From JBKHBQ01 sp046542305 (GTDB lineage Bacteria; Bacteroidota; Bacteroidia; Bacteroidales; 4484-276): DNA of 16,661 nucleotides. This document shows, piece by piece, positions 1 through 8,251 of this stretch (positions are counted from its first letter, which is position 1; each line of letters begins with the position of its first letter). The notes beneath the pieces are model-generated. The model did not search any database, had not been told where the DNA came from, and saw only the letters and a list, made by a program, of their open reading frames with translations. A program made the translations under genes and the position numbers. The stretch spans positions 1 to 16,661 of the forward strand of contig JBKHBQ010000061.1 of assembly GCA_046542305.1 (NCBI GenBank), given 5' to 3'.

Positions 1-1143
1 CAGCCCTTCGATCACCAATCCGATACCGGTGGCATACATCGGGCTGCCCATCTCGGCGGCGACGTCTTTGGCCAGGTGCTCGTTGGGATATCCGATGCGG
101 GTATCCATTCCTGTCATGAATTCGGTGAGCTGGGCGGCATGTCTCAGCATGGCTCCCCCGCCGGTAAGGACGATGCCGGCAATGAGTTTCTTTTCGTATC
201 CCGAATTTTTTATTTCATAATAAATGTGCTCGATCAGCTCTTCCATGCGGGCCTGAATGATGCTGGCCAGGTTTTTCAGGCTGATCTCTTTTGGTGGTCT
301 GCCGCGCAAGCCGGGAATGGCGACGATTTCCTCCTCTTTGTTTTCGTTGGCCAATGCCGAACCGAATTTCACTTTCAGTTCTTCGGCATGTTTGCGGATG
401 ATGGTGCAGCCTTCCTTAACGTCTTCGGTAAGGATGTCGCCGCCAAGCGGGATGACGGCGGTATGCCGGATTATACCATCCTGAAAGATGGCAATATCGG
501 TGGTTCCGCCGCCGATGTCCACCAGCACCACACCGGCTTCTTTTTCTTCATCGCTCAGCACGGCCTTGGATGAAGCGATGGGTTCGAGGATGAGGTCCAC
601 CACCTCGAGTCCCGCCTTGCGCACACATTTGTAAATGTTTTTTGCAGCCGTGGTTTGCCCGATGATGATATGGAAATTGGCTTCCAGCGAATTACCCAGC
701 ATGCCGATGGGGTGGCGGATGCCCTGTTCGTTGTCTATGATGTATTCCTGCGGGATCACGTCGATGATCTCCTCGCCCGGGCTCATGTTGAGGTTGTACA
801 TGCTGTGCAGCAGTTTGTCGATGTCCTGCTGGTTGATCTCTTCGTCGTTGTTTTCGCGGATCAGGCTGCCGCGGTGCTGCAGGCTTTTAATGTGCTGCCC
901 TGCAATGCCCACGTTCACATATTTGATTTCTGCGCCGGATTTCAGCTCTGCTTCCTCCACTGCCCGGCGGATTGATTGAACGGTATTTTCGATATTGGAA
1001 ACCACACCACGCTTTACCCCGATCGATTCGGTTTTGCCGTGCCCGAGTATCTCCACCTTTCCGTGTTCCGACCGCCTGCCTACGATGGCCGCGATCTTGG
1101 TCGTTCCAATGTCAAGCCCTACAATGATATTCGATGATTCCAT
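1..1143 (-). CDS. ftsA: Cell division protein FtsA (C-terminus cut by window edge)
   Basis: FtsA is an actin-like ATPase that tethers FtsZ filaments to the inner membrane and recruits later divisome proteins. The minus frame is open from an ATG at 1143 to base 1, giving 381 codons with no stop, so the C-terminus, including any membrane-binding amphipathic helix, lies outside the window. Visible actin-fold motifs are the phosphate-1 loop GLDIGTTK (residues 9-16), the phosphate-2 loop DIGGGTTD (209-216) and the adenosine-side LTGGGA (326-331). The segment between about 80 and 165 fits the 1C (SHS2) subdomain that is specific to FtsA. It starts 6 bp after the ftsQ stop and is the last visible gene of the dcw operon; ftsZ is expected next. 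MreB, DnaK or PilM are less likely given the context and the IGTTKI and EYIID segments. Confidence 0.96.
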   Translation of the reverse strand, partial: MESSNIIVGLDIGTTKIAAIVGRRSEHGKVEILGHGKTESIGVKRGVVSNIENTVQSIRRAVEEAELKSGAEIKYVNVGIAGQHIKSLQHRGSLIRENNDEEINQQDIDKLLHSMYNLNMSPGEEIIDVIPQEYIIDNEQGIRHPIGMLGNSLEANFHIIIGQTTAAKNIYKCVRKAGLEVVDLILEPIASSKAVLSDEEKEAGVVLVDIGGGTTDIAIFQDGIIRHTAVIPLGGDILTEDVKEGCTIIRKHAEELKVKFGSALANENKEEEIVAIPGLRGRPPKEISLKNLASIIQARMEELIEHIYYEIKNSGYEKKLIAGIVLTGGGAMLRHAAQLTEFMTGMDTRIGYPNEHLAKDVAAEMGSPMYATGIGLVIEGL

Positions 1144-1149
1144 ATTTGA

Positions 1150-1929
1150 TTATTTTTTACAAACCACCTGATTGATGTATTTTAAATTGATTTCGCGATA
1201 AGCTTTTTCGCTCATCCTGGGTTTTGCTGCCTGGTAAAATGCAAGCAGGTTTTCGATTTTTATTTCAAGGTTGCTCAGGTCGCCAAGTACGATGATGTGA
1301 CCACCATCGGCAGGTATCAGCTCAAACTCCTGTTTTTGGTTAATAAAAATCTGTTCGACGTAGGCATTCAGAAACGGATGCTGCTTCAATCTGCCCGCCA
1401 GGTAATGAGTTTGCGACAGCAGCGGGTGATTGTGGAGGCTTGATTTTTCCTCCTGCAATTGCCGGATCTTTGACGCAGGCAGGTCTATTGCTCCGCTTGC
1501 CACAATTGCCCGCGGGGTGTACTTAGTGCTTACCGGCATCACGGTACCGGCTTCCGACAGATAGAAGGATTCGCCTCCCGAGGTGATAACCCTTGCCAGC
1601 GCTCTGTTCCGGTGTGCTTCGATGATCACCTCGCCAAGCAGCGACTTTACCACATCGGCACCCGAGATGTACGGATTGCTTTTCAGCAGGTTTTCCAGTT
1701 GTTCGGAATGAACACTGTCGAGATAAAGGCCCGGGATGCTGTCGTGGTGATGGGTGATGATCCTGCGAAGATCTGCTTCCGTAACAAACCCGGGGGTATC
1801 TGCATCGGGGATCACAATTCGCAATCCCGAGCAAACGATGTTTTTCTGCTCCTGCCTGGCAAAGCCCAGGATTACCGTTATTCCGGCAAATACCAGCAAC
1901 CAGAATGATATTTGAAAAAATCTCATCAT
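1150..1929 (-). CDS. ftsQ: Cell division protein FtsQ
   Basis: This 259-residue protein is predicted to be the bitopic divisome protein FtsQ, which connects cytoplasmic and periplasmic division proteins. It has a short N-terminus, one membrane span (about residues 5-24) and a periplasmic region. Residues about 35-105 fit a POTRA domain (VTEADLRRII...NPYISGADVVKSLLGEVIIEAHRNRALARV), followed by the beta-rich FtsQ/DivIB domain. FtsQ is poorly conserved, so the call rests on topology, the POTRA-like pattern and its position between murC and ftsA. The first ATG (1929-1927) overlaps the murC stop as ATGA, which suggests translational coupling. A second ATG follows immediately at 1926. The C-terminus ends in a run of ordinary polar residues with no extra domain. 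Confidence 0.9.
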   Translation of the reverse strand: MMRFFQISFWLLVFAGITVILGFARQEQKNIVCSGLRIVIPDADTPGFVTEADLRRIITHHHDSIPGLYLDSVHSEQLENLLKSNPYISGADVVKSLLGEVIIEAHRNRALARVITSGGESFYLSEAGTVMPVSTKYTPRAIVASGAIDLPASKIRQLQEEKSSLHNHPLLSQTHYLAGRLKQHPFLNAYVEQIFINQKQEFELIPADGGHIIVLGDLSNLEIKIENLLAFYQAAKPRMSEKAYREINLKYINQVVCKK

Positions 1930-3326
1930 ACCTGTCTGTCGGTTTTATATTTCGCTTTCAGCATTTTGCGGATCGGTTCAACAAGCCTGTCGATGTCGCC
2001 GGCACCAATGGTTAGCAGCACATCCTGTTCGCTGTTTTTTAAATGATTGATCAGTTGATCCTTTTGTATCAGTTGTTTTTCTGCTTTCCTGATTTTATCC
2101 AGGATCATTTCCGGGTTCACTCCCGGAACCGGCTCTTCGCGGGCCGGATAAATTCCGGTGAGGATCACCACATCAAGCAATTCCAGGCTTTTGGCAAATC
2201 CTTCGGCCAGATCGCGCGTACGGCTAAACAGGTGGGGCTGGAAAATCCCTGTTACCTTTCTGCCCGGCCAGGTGATCCGCACGGCTTCCACCAGCGCCCT
2301 GATTTCTTCGGGATGATGTGCGTAATCATCCACATATACGATTTTGTCACTGTTGATCTGCACATCGAACCGGCGAACTATTCCGCTGAAAGTAGCCAGC
2401 CCTTTTCTGATTTCGTACTCCTTTACGCCTGCCTGCAGTGCGATGAAAACCGCAGCCAGCGCGTTTTCAAGGTTCATTTTTCCACCCGACTGCATTTGCA
2501 GGTCTTTGATTCTGCCTTCCGGATAAACCATATCGAAGTGCATGCGCCCGTTTTTTACAGCGGGGTTATCGGCATACACGTCTGCTGTAGAATCTTCTGC
2601 CGAGTAGCTTAAAATTTTATTTACCCGGAGTTTTTCTGTGTTGATCTTTACCGTATTTTTCATCAGCAACAGACCCTTCGGATGTACCTGTGAGGCAAAT
2701 TCAGCGAATGCGCCCATCATGGCGTCGAGGGTTCCGTAAATGTCGAGATGGTCGGCATCGGCGGCGGTGATCACGGCAAACCATGGATTCAGCTTCAGGA
2801 AGGACCGGTCGTATTCGTCGGCTTCGGTTACGGCAAATTCAGGATCTTCGGCGATCAAAAAGTTAGTTTTGTAATTTTTGGAAATACCGCCAAGAATGGC
2901 CAGGCTTTTTTGCGCCGACACATTAAGCACATGTGCGCACATGGTTGATACCGTCGTTTTTCCGTGCGTTCCTGCTACCGCAATGGTTTTATATGCTGAG
3001 GTGATATGCCCCAGCACATCTGCTCTTTTAAGAATGGTGAAATTATTTTCGCGGAAATGGTTCAGCAGACGGTTACTCGCACTGATGGCCGGTGTGATCA
3101 CCACCAGTGTTTTTTCGCGGTTGTTAAAATCCGCGGGTATCAGTTGCGGCTCGTCCCCGAAAACAAGGGCCATGCCTTCCGCGGTCAGCTCATCCGTAAG
3201 CGGGGAGCGTGTTCTGTCGTATCCGGCGCATTTTTTGCCCTGCCACATAAAATAGCGGGCGAGCGCGCTCATGCCAATGCCGCCGGCGCCCACGAAAAAT
3301 ACATATGTAAAGCTGTTAAGCTGCAT
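1926..3326 (-). CDS. murC: UDP-N-acetylmuramate--L-alanine ligase MurC
   Basis: MurC is the cytoplasmic ATP-dependent ligase that adds L-alanine to UDP-MurNAc, the first step in building the peptidoglycan stem peptide. Counting from the ATG at 3326 (466 residues), the Rossmann-like motif GAGGIGMS lies at 13-20, the ATP loop AGTHGKTT at 118-125, EADEYDRSF at 168-176, RRFD near 318 and the MurC hallmark DDYAHHPEE at 333-341. These cover the three Mur ligase domains at normal family length. An in-frame TTG at 3338 would add four residues (M-E-R-N). I prefer the ATG because the glycine loop then sits at the usual distance from the N-terminus. The gene overlaps the murG end by 11 bp and the ftsQ start by 4 bp (ATGA). 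Confidence 0.97.
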   Translation of the reverse strand: MQLNSFTYVFFVGAGGIGMSALARYFMWQGKKCAGYDRTRSPLTDELTAEGMALVFGDEPQLIPADFNNREKTLVVITPAISASNRLLNHFRENNFTILKRADVLGHITSAYKTIAVAGTHGKTTVSTMCAHVLNVSAQKSLAILGGISKNYKTNFLIAEDPEFAVTEADEYDRSFLKLNPWFAVITAADADHLDIYGTLDAMMGAFAEFASQVHPKGLLLMKNTVKINTEKLRVNKILSYSAEDSTADVYADNPAVKNGRMHFDMVYPEGRIKDLQMQSGGKMNLENALAAVFIALQAGVKEYEIRKGLATFSGIVRRFDVQINSDKIVYVDDYAHHPEEIRALVEAVRITWPGRKVTGIFQPHLFSRTRDLAEGFAKSLELLDVVILTGIYPAREEPVPGVNPEMILDKIRKAEKQLIQKDQLINHLKNSEQDVLLTIGAGDIDRLVEPIRKMLKAKYKTDRQV

Positions 3327-4449
3327 GTTCCTTTCCAATCAGTTTGATGACTTCATCCGCAATCTGATTTGCCGAATTGTGCACGGCCATCTTTTTTATG
3401 TTTTCCGCAAGGATGTTTCTGCGTTCCTCATCCTTTGCCAGCCTGATGATGATCCTGCCGAGTTCTTCCGCGGCGTCAGTATCCTTCAAATGAATGGCCG
3501 CATCTTTTTCGGCAAGTGCCAGGGCGTTTTGCGTCTGGTGATCTTCGGCGGCGGAGGGCAGCGGGATGAGAATACATGGCTTACCCACGGCGCTCAGTTC
3601 AGAAATAGCAATGGCGCCTGCACGTGAAATGACAATACTGGCAGCAGCGTAAGCGTAATCCATCCTCGTGATAAATTCTTCAACCCTCATGCTGTTTTTT
3701 TTGTTACCGTTAACCTTTTCCAGAATTGCCTTACGCGCCCGGTCGGTATAAAACTTTCCGGTTTGCCAGATCACTTGCAGGTCGCTCATTGCCAGAAGTT
3801 CAAGGTTTTTGTCTATACTTTCGTTGATCGATCGGGCCCCCTGACTTCCGCCCACAACCAACACCACCAGTTTATTTTTGTCCAGTTCGAAATATTCCAA
3901 CGCGGCATTTTTCTTTCCTTTGATTTCTATGACGTTTTGCCGCACGGGATTGCCGGTGATCACCAGCTTTTCCTTCGGGAAATATTTTTCCATGCCTTCG
4001 TAAGCCACGCAGATCACGTCGGCGGTTTTAGCCATCAGCTTGTTGGTGATACCGGGATAGGAATTCTGTTCCTGCAGCACCACCGGAACCTTGTTGCGGG
4101 CGGCCATTTTCATGGTGGACCCGCTGGCATAGCCACCCACACCGATGGCTACATCAGGCCTGAACCTGCGCACAATGAGGGCTGCCTGCATCAGGCTGAA
4201 GACGAGCTTGAACGGGAAGAGCAGGTTCTTTGCAGTCAGCCTGCGCTGAAATCCGCTAATCCAAAGCCCTTTAATCGGATAGCCCGCCAGGGGCACCTTT
4301 TCCATTTCCATGCGGCCCCTGGCGCCCACAAACAGGATGTCCACATCCGGTATCCTACGCTTCAGCGCATCGGCAATGGCAATGGCCGGAAACACATGGC
4401 CTCCGGTTCCTCCGCCCGATATCAGTATTTTTACCTTACGCAGTGGCAT
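3316..4449 (-). CDS. murG: Undecaprenyl-PP-MurNAc-pentapeptide GlcNAc transferase MurG
   Basis: MurG is the peripheral membrane glycosyltransferase (GT28, GT-B fold) that adds GlcNAc from UDP-GlcNAc to lipid I to make lipid II. The 377-residue product shows GGGTGGH (12-18), GVGGYASG (103-110), QEQNSYPG (126-133), GGSQGA (200-205, the start of the donor-binding domain) and SRAGA (275-279). The nucleotide-sugar binding stretch SELSAVGKPCILIPLP (283-298) with a following DHQTQNA is also present. Length and motif order are normal. The ATG at 4449 lies inside the end of ftsW (14-bp overlap), and the stop lies inside the start of murC (11-bp overlap), so translation of the three is probably coupled. 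Confidence 0.98.
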   Translation of the reverse strand: MPLRKVKILISGGGTGGHVFPAIAIADALKRRIPDVDILFVGARGRMEMEKVPLAGYPIKGLWISGFQRRLTAKNLLFPFKLVFSLMQAALIVRRFRPDVAIGVGGYASGSTMKMAARNKVPVVLQEQNSYPGITNKLMAKTADVICVAYEGMEKYFPKEKLVITGNPVRQNVIEIKGKKNAALEYFELDKNKLVVLVVGGSQGARSINESIDKNLELLAMSDLQVIWQTGKFYTDRARKAILEKVNGNKKNSMRVEEFITRMDYAYAAASIVISRAGAIAISELSAVGKPCILIPLPSAAEDHQTQNALALAEKDAAIHLKDTDAAEELGRIIIRLAKDEERRNILAENIKKMAVHNSANQIADEVIKLIGKEHAA

Positions 4450-5605
4450 ATGACATATTTTTTGGTTTTTCAGTTTCGGGTTCTACCACCGATTTGCTTA
4501 CGCTCAAAATCATTCCCAACCCCAGGCATGAAAACCAGAATGAGGTGCCCCCCATGGAAATGAACGGAAGCGTTTGCCCGGTTACAGGCAGGATGCTTAC
4601 GGCCACACCCATGTTGATCAGGGCCTGAAACACCATCAGGAAACTGATGCCCGTTACCAGATAGCTGCCGAACAGCACATTGCATTTTCGAGCGATTTTC
4701 ATCGACCTGAACAGCAGGATCATAAACATCAGCATGATCACGGTGCCGCCAATCAGGCCGTATTCTTCTATAATGATGGCATATACAAAATCCGAATAGG
4801 AGTGGGGCAAAAAATTGCGCTGGGTGCTGTTGCCGGGCATTTTGCCGGTAAGGCCTCCGGTGGCTACCGCAATTTTCGACTGCACCACCTGATAGCTGGG
4901 TTCCTTGTCTTTGTCGACGAAGCTTTCCAGCCGGCTCATCCAGGTATTTACCCTGGGAAGCACCTCCGGGTTGTATTTGTTGATGCCCCACAAAATTCCG
5001 AAAACAGCAACGCCGGTCAGTACCAGCAGCCCGAGATGCTTCAGGCTTGCTTTGCCGATGAAAAGCAGGATCATGCTTACTGCAAAAAGCATGGCTGCAG
5101 TGGAAAGGTTAGCCGGTAAAATCAATGCACAAACGATGATCACCGGAATGATGATCCTGATGAAACCGTGTTTGAAGCTTTTGATCTCGTCCTGCTTTTT
5201 GGAAAGAAAACGTGCCAGGAACATGATCAGCGCCAGCTTGGCCAGGTCGGAAGTCTGGAACGACAGGGTGCCCGCCAGCGGAACATCGAATTCAAGGTAG
5301 CGGCTTGCCTGGTTGATTTCCGGTGCATATACAAGGGTGGCGAGGAGCAGCGGGATTGAGATGTAAAACAGGAATTGCCCGATGCGTGAATAGTATCTGA
5401 ACGGGATCAGGTAAGCGATGTACATGATGGCCAGCCCGAACACCACCACCATGAACTGCTTGATGAGGTAGTACTCGGTATCGCCGCCGCGCTGCAGCCA
5501 CGCCAGCGAGCCGGTGGAGCTGTACACCGTCAGCAGCGACAATACCGACAGCAGGATGGCCAGCATCCAGATCACCTTATCACCTTTTATCCAATCGATC
5601 CTCAT
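4436..5605 (-). CDS. ftsW: Septal peptidoglycan polymerase FtsW (SEDS family)
   Basis: FtsW is a polytopic SEDS glycosyltransferase that polymerises lipid II at the septum with its partner transpeptidase FtsI. The 389-residue sequence has about 9-10 hydrophobic spans, from residue 12 to about 370. SEDS landmarks are SFQTSDLAKLALIMFLARF (115-133), SYSDFVYAIIIEEYG (269-283), where D272 aligns with the essential SEDS aspartate, and ILPVTGQTLPFISMGGTS (338-355). RodA is the main alternative, but location between murD and murG in the dcw cluster favours FtsW. It starts at an ATG (5605), 19 bp after the murD stop, which is the widest gap within the operon. The C-terminal tail after 370 is short and charged. 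Confidence 0.95.
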   Translation of the reverse strand: MRIDWIKGDKVIWMLAILLSVLSLLTVYSSTGSLAWLQRGGDTEYYLIKQFMVVVFGLAIMYIAYLIPFRYYSRIGQFLFYISIPLLLATLVYAPEINQASRYLEFDVPLAGTLSFQTSDLAKLALIMFLARFLSKKQDEIKSFKHGFIRIIIPVIIVCALILPANLSTAAMLFAVSMILLFIGKASLKHLGLLVLTGVAVFGILWGINKYNPEVLPRVNTWMSRLESFVDKDKEPSYQVVQSKIAVATGGLTGKMPGNSTQRNFLPHSYSDFVYAIIIEEYGLIGGTVIMLMFMILLFRSMKIARKCNVLFGSYLVTGISFLMVFQALINMGVAVSILPVTGQTLPFISMGGTSFWFSCLGLGMILSVSKSVVEPETEKPKNMSYATA

Positions 5606-5624
5606 TTTTTAATTATTAACTATG

Positions 5625-6983
5625 CTACAAATTCAACACTGCAGTTTTGAATTGGTTTCCACGGTCCTCGTAGTTATCGAACAAATCGAAACTGGCACAT
5701 GCCGGCGAAAGCAGGACGGTATCGCCCTTTATGCCAAGTTTGTAAGCCAGTTTTACGGCGTCTTCGGCCGATTGCGTTTCCAATGTAATGCCTGTATGTT
5801 TGGAGAATGCCTTTACAATTTTGCTGTTGTCCACCCCGAGGCAAATAATGGCTTTCACTTTATCCTCCACCAGTGGCACGAGGCTTCCATAGTCATTGCC
5901 CTTATCCTGCCCACCGGCAATCCAGATCACCGGTTTGGAAGCATTCTCCAGCGCATACCATGTGCTGTTGACGTTGGTGGCCTTGGAGTCGTTGATAAAC
6001 TCAATGCCACGCACCATGGCTACAAATTCGAGCCGGTGTTCCACTCCCTGAAAATCGGACAGGCTTTGCTTGATGAAATCCTTTCGGATGTCAAGCAGTC
6101 GCGCAGCCACACCTGCAGCCATGGAATTGTAGGCATTGTGTCTGCCGCTCAGGGCCAGTTCCTGTAAAGTCATTACCATTTTTTCTTTCTTTATATTGAT
6201 TTCTAATTCCTGTTCATTATGTATTTGTTGATTTCTGAGAAAGGCGCCTTCACCGAAATCCCGGTGCTCCAGGCTGAAAGGAAATCTATCAGCTTTGCCC
6301 GGCAGCATGTTTAGCCTTCCGGTGATTTCCGGATCGTCGAGGCAGTACACGAAAGCATCTTCCGATGTCTGGTTTTGTGCGATCCTTAATTTAGATTCCG
6401 CATACCGGTCGAAGCTGTTGCCATAGCGGTCGAGATGATCGGGTGTGATGTTGGTCAGCACCGCGATTTCCGCCTTGAAATCGAACATTCCGTCGAGCTG
6501 AAAACTGCTGATCTCCAGGACGAGGTATTCATAGTCCCTTTCCGACAGCAGCCAGGCCATGCTTTTCCCCACATTGCCGCCAAGGCCCACATCCAGTCCC
6601 GCATTTTTCAGGATATGATAGGTGAGCAGCGTGGTGGTGGTTTTGCCGTTGCTGCCCGTGATGCAGATCTTTTTCGCCCCGGTATATCGTCCTGCGAATT
6701 CAATCTCCGAAATCACAGGAATCCGTTTTTCCCGGATTTCAGTGATTGCCGGGATATGATCCGGAATGCCGGGGCTTTTGATCACCTCATCGGCCGCAAG
6801 CAGCCTGTGGATGGTGTGTTTGCCTTCCTCAAATTCAATGTCAAAGTGTGAAAGAACGTCTTTGTATTTTTTGTGAATCGTTCCCTTGTCGGAAACAAAA
6901 ACCTCAAATCCTTTTTTCTTTGCCAGAACAGCCGCTCCCGCGCCGCTTTCGCCACCTCCCAGTATGACTATTCTGTTGCTCAA
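5625..6983 (-). CDS. murD: UDP-N-acetylmuramoylalanine--D-glutamate ligase MurD
   Basis: MurD is the cytoplasmic ATP-dependent ligase that adds D-glutamate to UDP-MurNAc-L-Ala. The 452-residue product has the N-terminal nucleotide-binding loop GGGESG (9-14), KSPGIP (69-74), the ATP loop ITGSNGKTTTT (108-118), a central NDSKATNVNST motif and the C-terminal MurD signature SPACASFDLF (426-435). The start codon is TTG at 6983. It is preceded in frame by ATA and then a TGA stop, and no in-frame ATG or GTG lies before the nucleotide-binding loop. The ATG at 6990 is in another frame. The gene lies 11 bp after the mraY stop and 19 bp before ftsW. Confidence 0.97.
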   Translation of the reverse strand: MSNRIVILGGGESGAGAAVLAKKKGFEVFVSDKGTIHKKYKDVLSHFDIEFEEGKHTIHRLLAADEVIKSPGIPDHIPAITEIREKRIPVISEIEFAGRYTGAKKICITGSNGKTTTTLLTYHILKNAGLDVGLGGNVGKSMAWLLSERDYEYLVLEISSFQLDGMFDFKAEIAVLTNITPDHLDRYGNSFDRYAESKLRIAQNQTSEDAFVYCLDDPEITGRLNMLPGKADRFPFSLEHRDFGEGAFLRNQQIHNEQELEINIKKEKMVMTLQELALSGRHNAYNSMAAGVAARLLDIRKDFIKQSLSDFQGVEHRLEFVAMVRGIEFINDSKATNVNSTWYALENASKPVIWIAGGQDKGNDYGSLVPLVEDKVKAIICLGVDNSKIVKAFSKHTGITLETQSAEDAVKLAYKLGIKGDTVLLSPACASFDLFDNYEDRGNQFKTAVLNL

Positions 6984-6994
6984 TATTCATCCTC

Positions 6995-8248
6995 CTACCT
7001 GATTTTTAACGTGATCACTGTAAAGATTGCCAGCATAATGCCTACGATAAAAAACCGCAGCACGATTTTGGGTTCCGCATAGCCCTTGAGCTGGTAATGA
7101 TGGTGCAGCGGCGACATTTTAAATATCCGTCTGCCCGCACCGTATTTTCTTTTCGTGTATTTGAAATAGCTTACCTGCATCATCACCGACAGGCTTTCTG
7201 CCAGGAAAATGCCGCAAAGGATCGGAATCAGCAGTTCCTTGCGCAGCATGATAGCAAACACAGCGATGATGCCGCCGATCGAAAGCGATCCGGTGTCGCC
7301 CATGAATACCTGCGCCGGGAAGGAGTTGTACCACAAAAAGCCGATGCATGCCCCCACGAATGCGCTGATGAAAACTACCAGTTCGCCTGTATCGGGGATG
7401 TACATGATGTTGAGGTAATTGGCAAAAAAGATATTACCCGAAACATAAGCAAACACGGCCAGCGTGGTACCGATAATAGCAGACGTGCCGGTGGCCAGCC
7501 CGTCCATGCCGTCGGTGAGGTTGGCCCCGTTTGACACCCCGGCGATGATAAATATCACTATCGGAATAAAAATCAGGATCGTCCATTTTTTGTATCCTTC
7601 ACCAAGCCATGACAGGAAGACCGAATAATCCAGTTCGTTGTTTTTTACAAACGGGATGGTGGATTTTGTAGATTTCACCGGCTGGGGCGCAAACAGAATG
7701 GGCGTTTCGTTGATGGTGTTCCGTTCGAATTCTTCCGCCGATTCGATAAAGGAGGTGTCTGCAATTTTTTCGCGGATCACAATGTCAGGATGATAGTACA
7801 TCATCAGCCCCACAAACAGCCCAAGCGTTACCTGTCCCAGGATCTTGAACCTGCCGGCGAGGCCTTTTTTCTCTTTTTTAAATACCTTGATATAATCGTC
7901 GATAAAGCCGATCAGCCCCAGCCAGACAGTGGTGATCAGGATGATGATGACGTAGATGTTGTCGAGTTTGGCAAACAAAAACGTAGGTACCAGTATGGCT
8001 CCGAGAATGATCAGTCCTCCCATGGTGGGTGTGCCCTGTTTTTCCATTTGGCCGTGCAGGCCGAGGTCGCGAATGGTCTCGCCAACCTGTTTTTTGTTCA
8101 GGTAATTGATCAGCCGTTTTCCGAACAGGAGCGAGATGATCAGCGAAATGATCACCGCCATGCCGGCGCGGAACGAAATATACTGAAATACTCCGGCGCC
8201 CGGTATGTCAAATGCCCTGTCGAGCCAGCCAAACAAATAATACAACAT
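6995..8248 (-). CDS. mraY: Phospho-N-acetylmuramoyl-pentapeptide transferase MraY
   Basis: MraY transfers phospho-MurNAc-pentapeptide to undecaprenyl phosphate on the inner membrane, making lipid I. It is polytopic, with about ten spans. Visible active-site motifs are the aspartate pair D117-D118 in GFIDDYIK, NLTDGMDG (243-250), FMGDTG (315-320, D318) and the histidine triad HHH (382-384) within SPLHHHYQLKG. At 417 residues it is longer than the roughly 360 of the E. coli enzyme. The extra length is mostly between residues about 152 and 222, a polar stretch between the spans that follow DDYIK and precede NLTDG, which should face the periplasm. Such long forms occur in Bacteroidota. The ATG at 8248 lies 3 bp past the murE stop. 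Confidence 0.97.
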   Translation of the reverse strand: MLYYLFGWLDRAFDIPGAGVFQYISFRAGMAVIISLIISLLFGKRLINYLNKKQVGETIRDLGLHGQMEKQGTPTMGGLIILGAILVPTFLFAKLDNIYVIIILITTVWLGLIGFIDDYIKVFKKEKKGLAGRFKILGQVTLGLFVGLMMYYHPDIVIREKIADTSFIESAEEFERNTINETPILFAPQPVKSTKSTIPFVKNNELDYSVFLSWLGEGYKKWTILIFIPIVIFIIAGVSNGANLTDGMDGLATGTSAIIGTTLAVFAYVSGNIFFANYLNIMYIPDTGELVVFISAFVGACIGFLWYNSFPAQVFMGDTGSLSIGGIIAVFAIMLRKELLIPILCGIFLAESLSVMMQVSYFKYTKRKYGAGRRIFKMSPLHHHYQLKGYAEPKIVLRFFIVGIMLAIFTVITLKIR

Positions 8249-8251
8249 CTC

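Noticed and set aside
3324..3338. TTG at 3338 as the murC start
   Set aside because: It would add four residues and deepen the overlap with murG. The ATG at 3326 places the glycine loop at the normal distance, though the TTG cannot be fully excluded.
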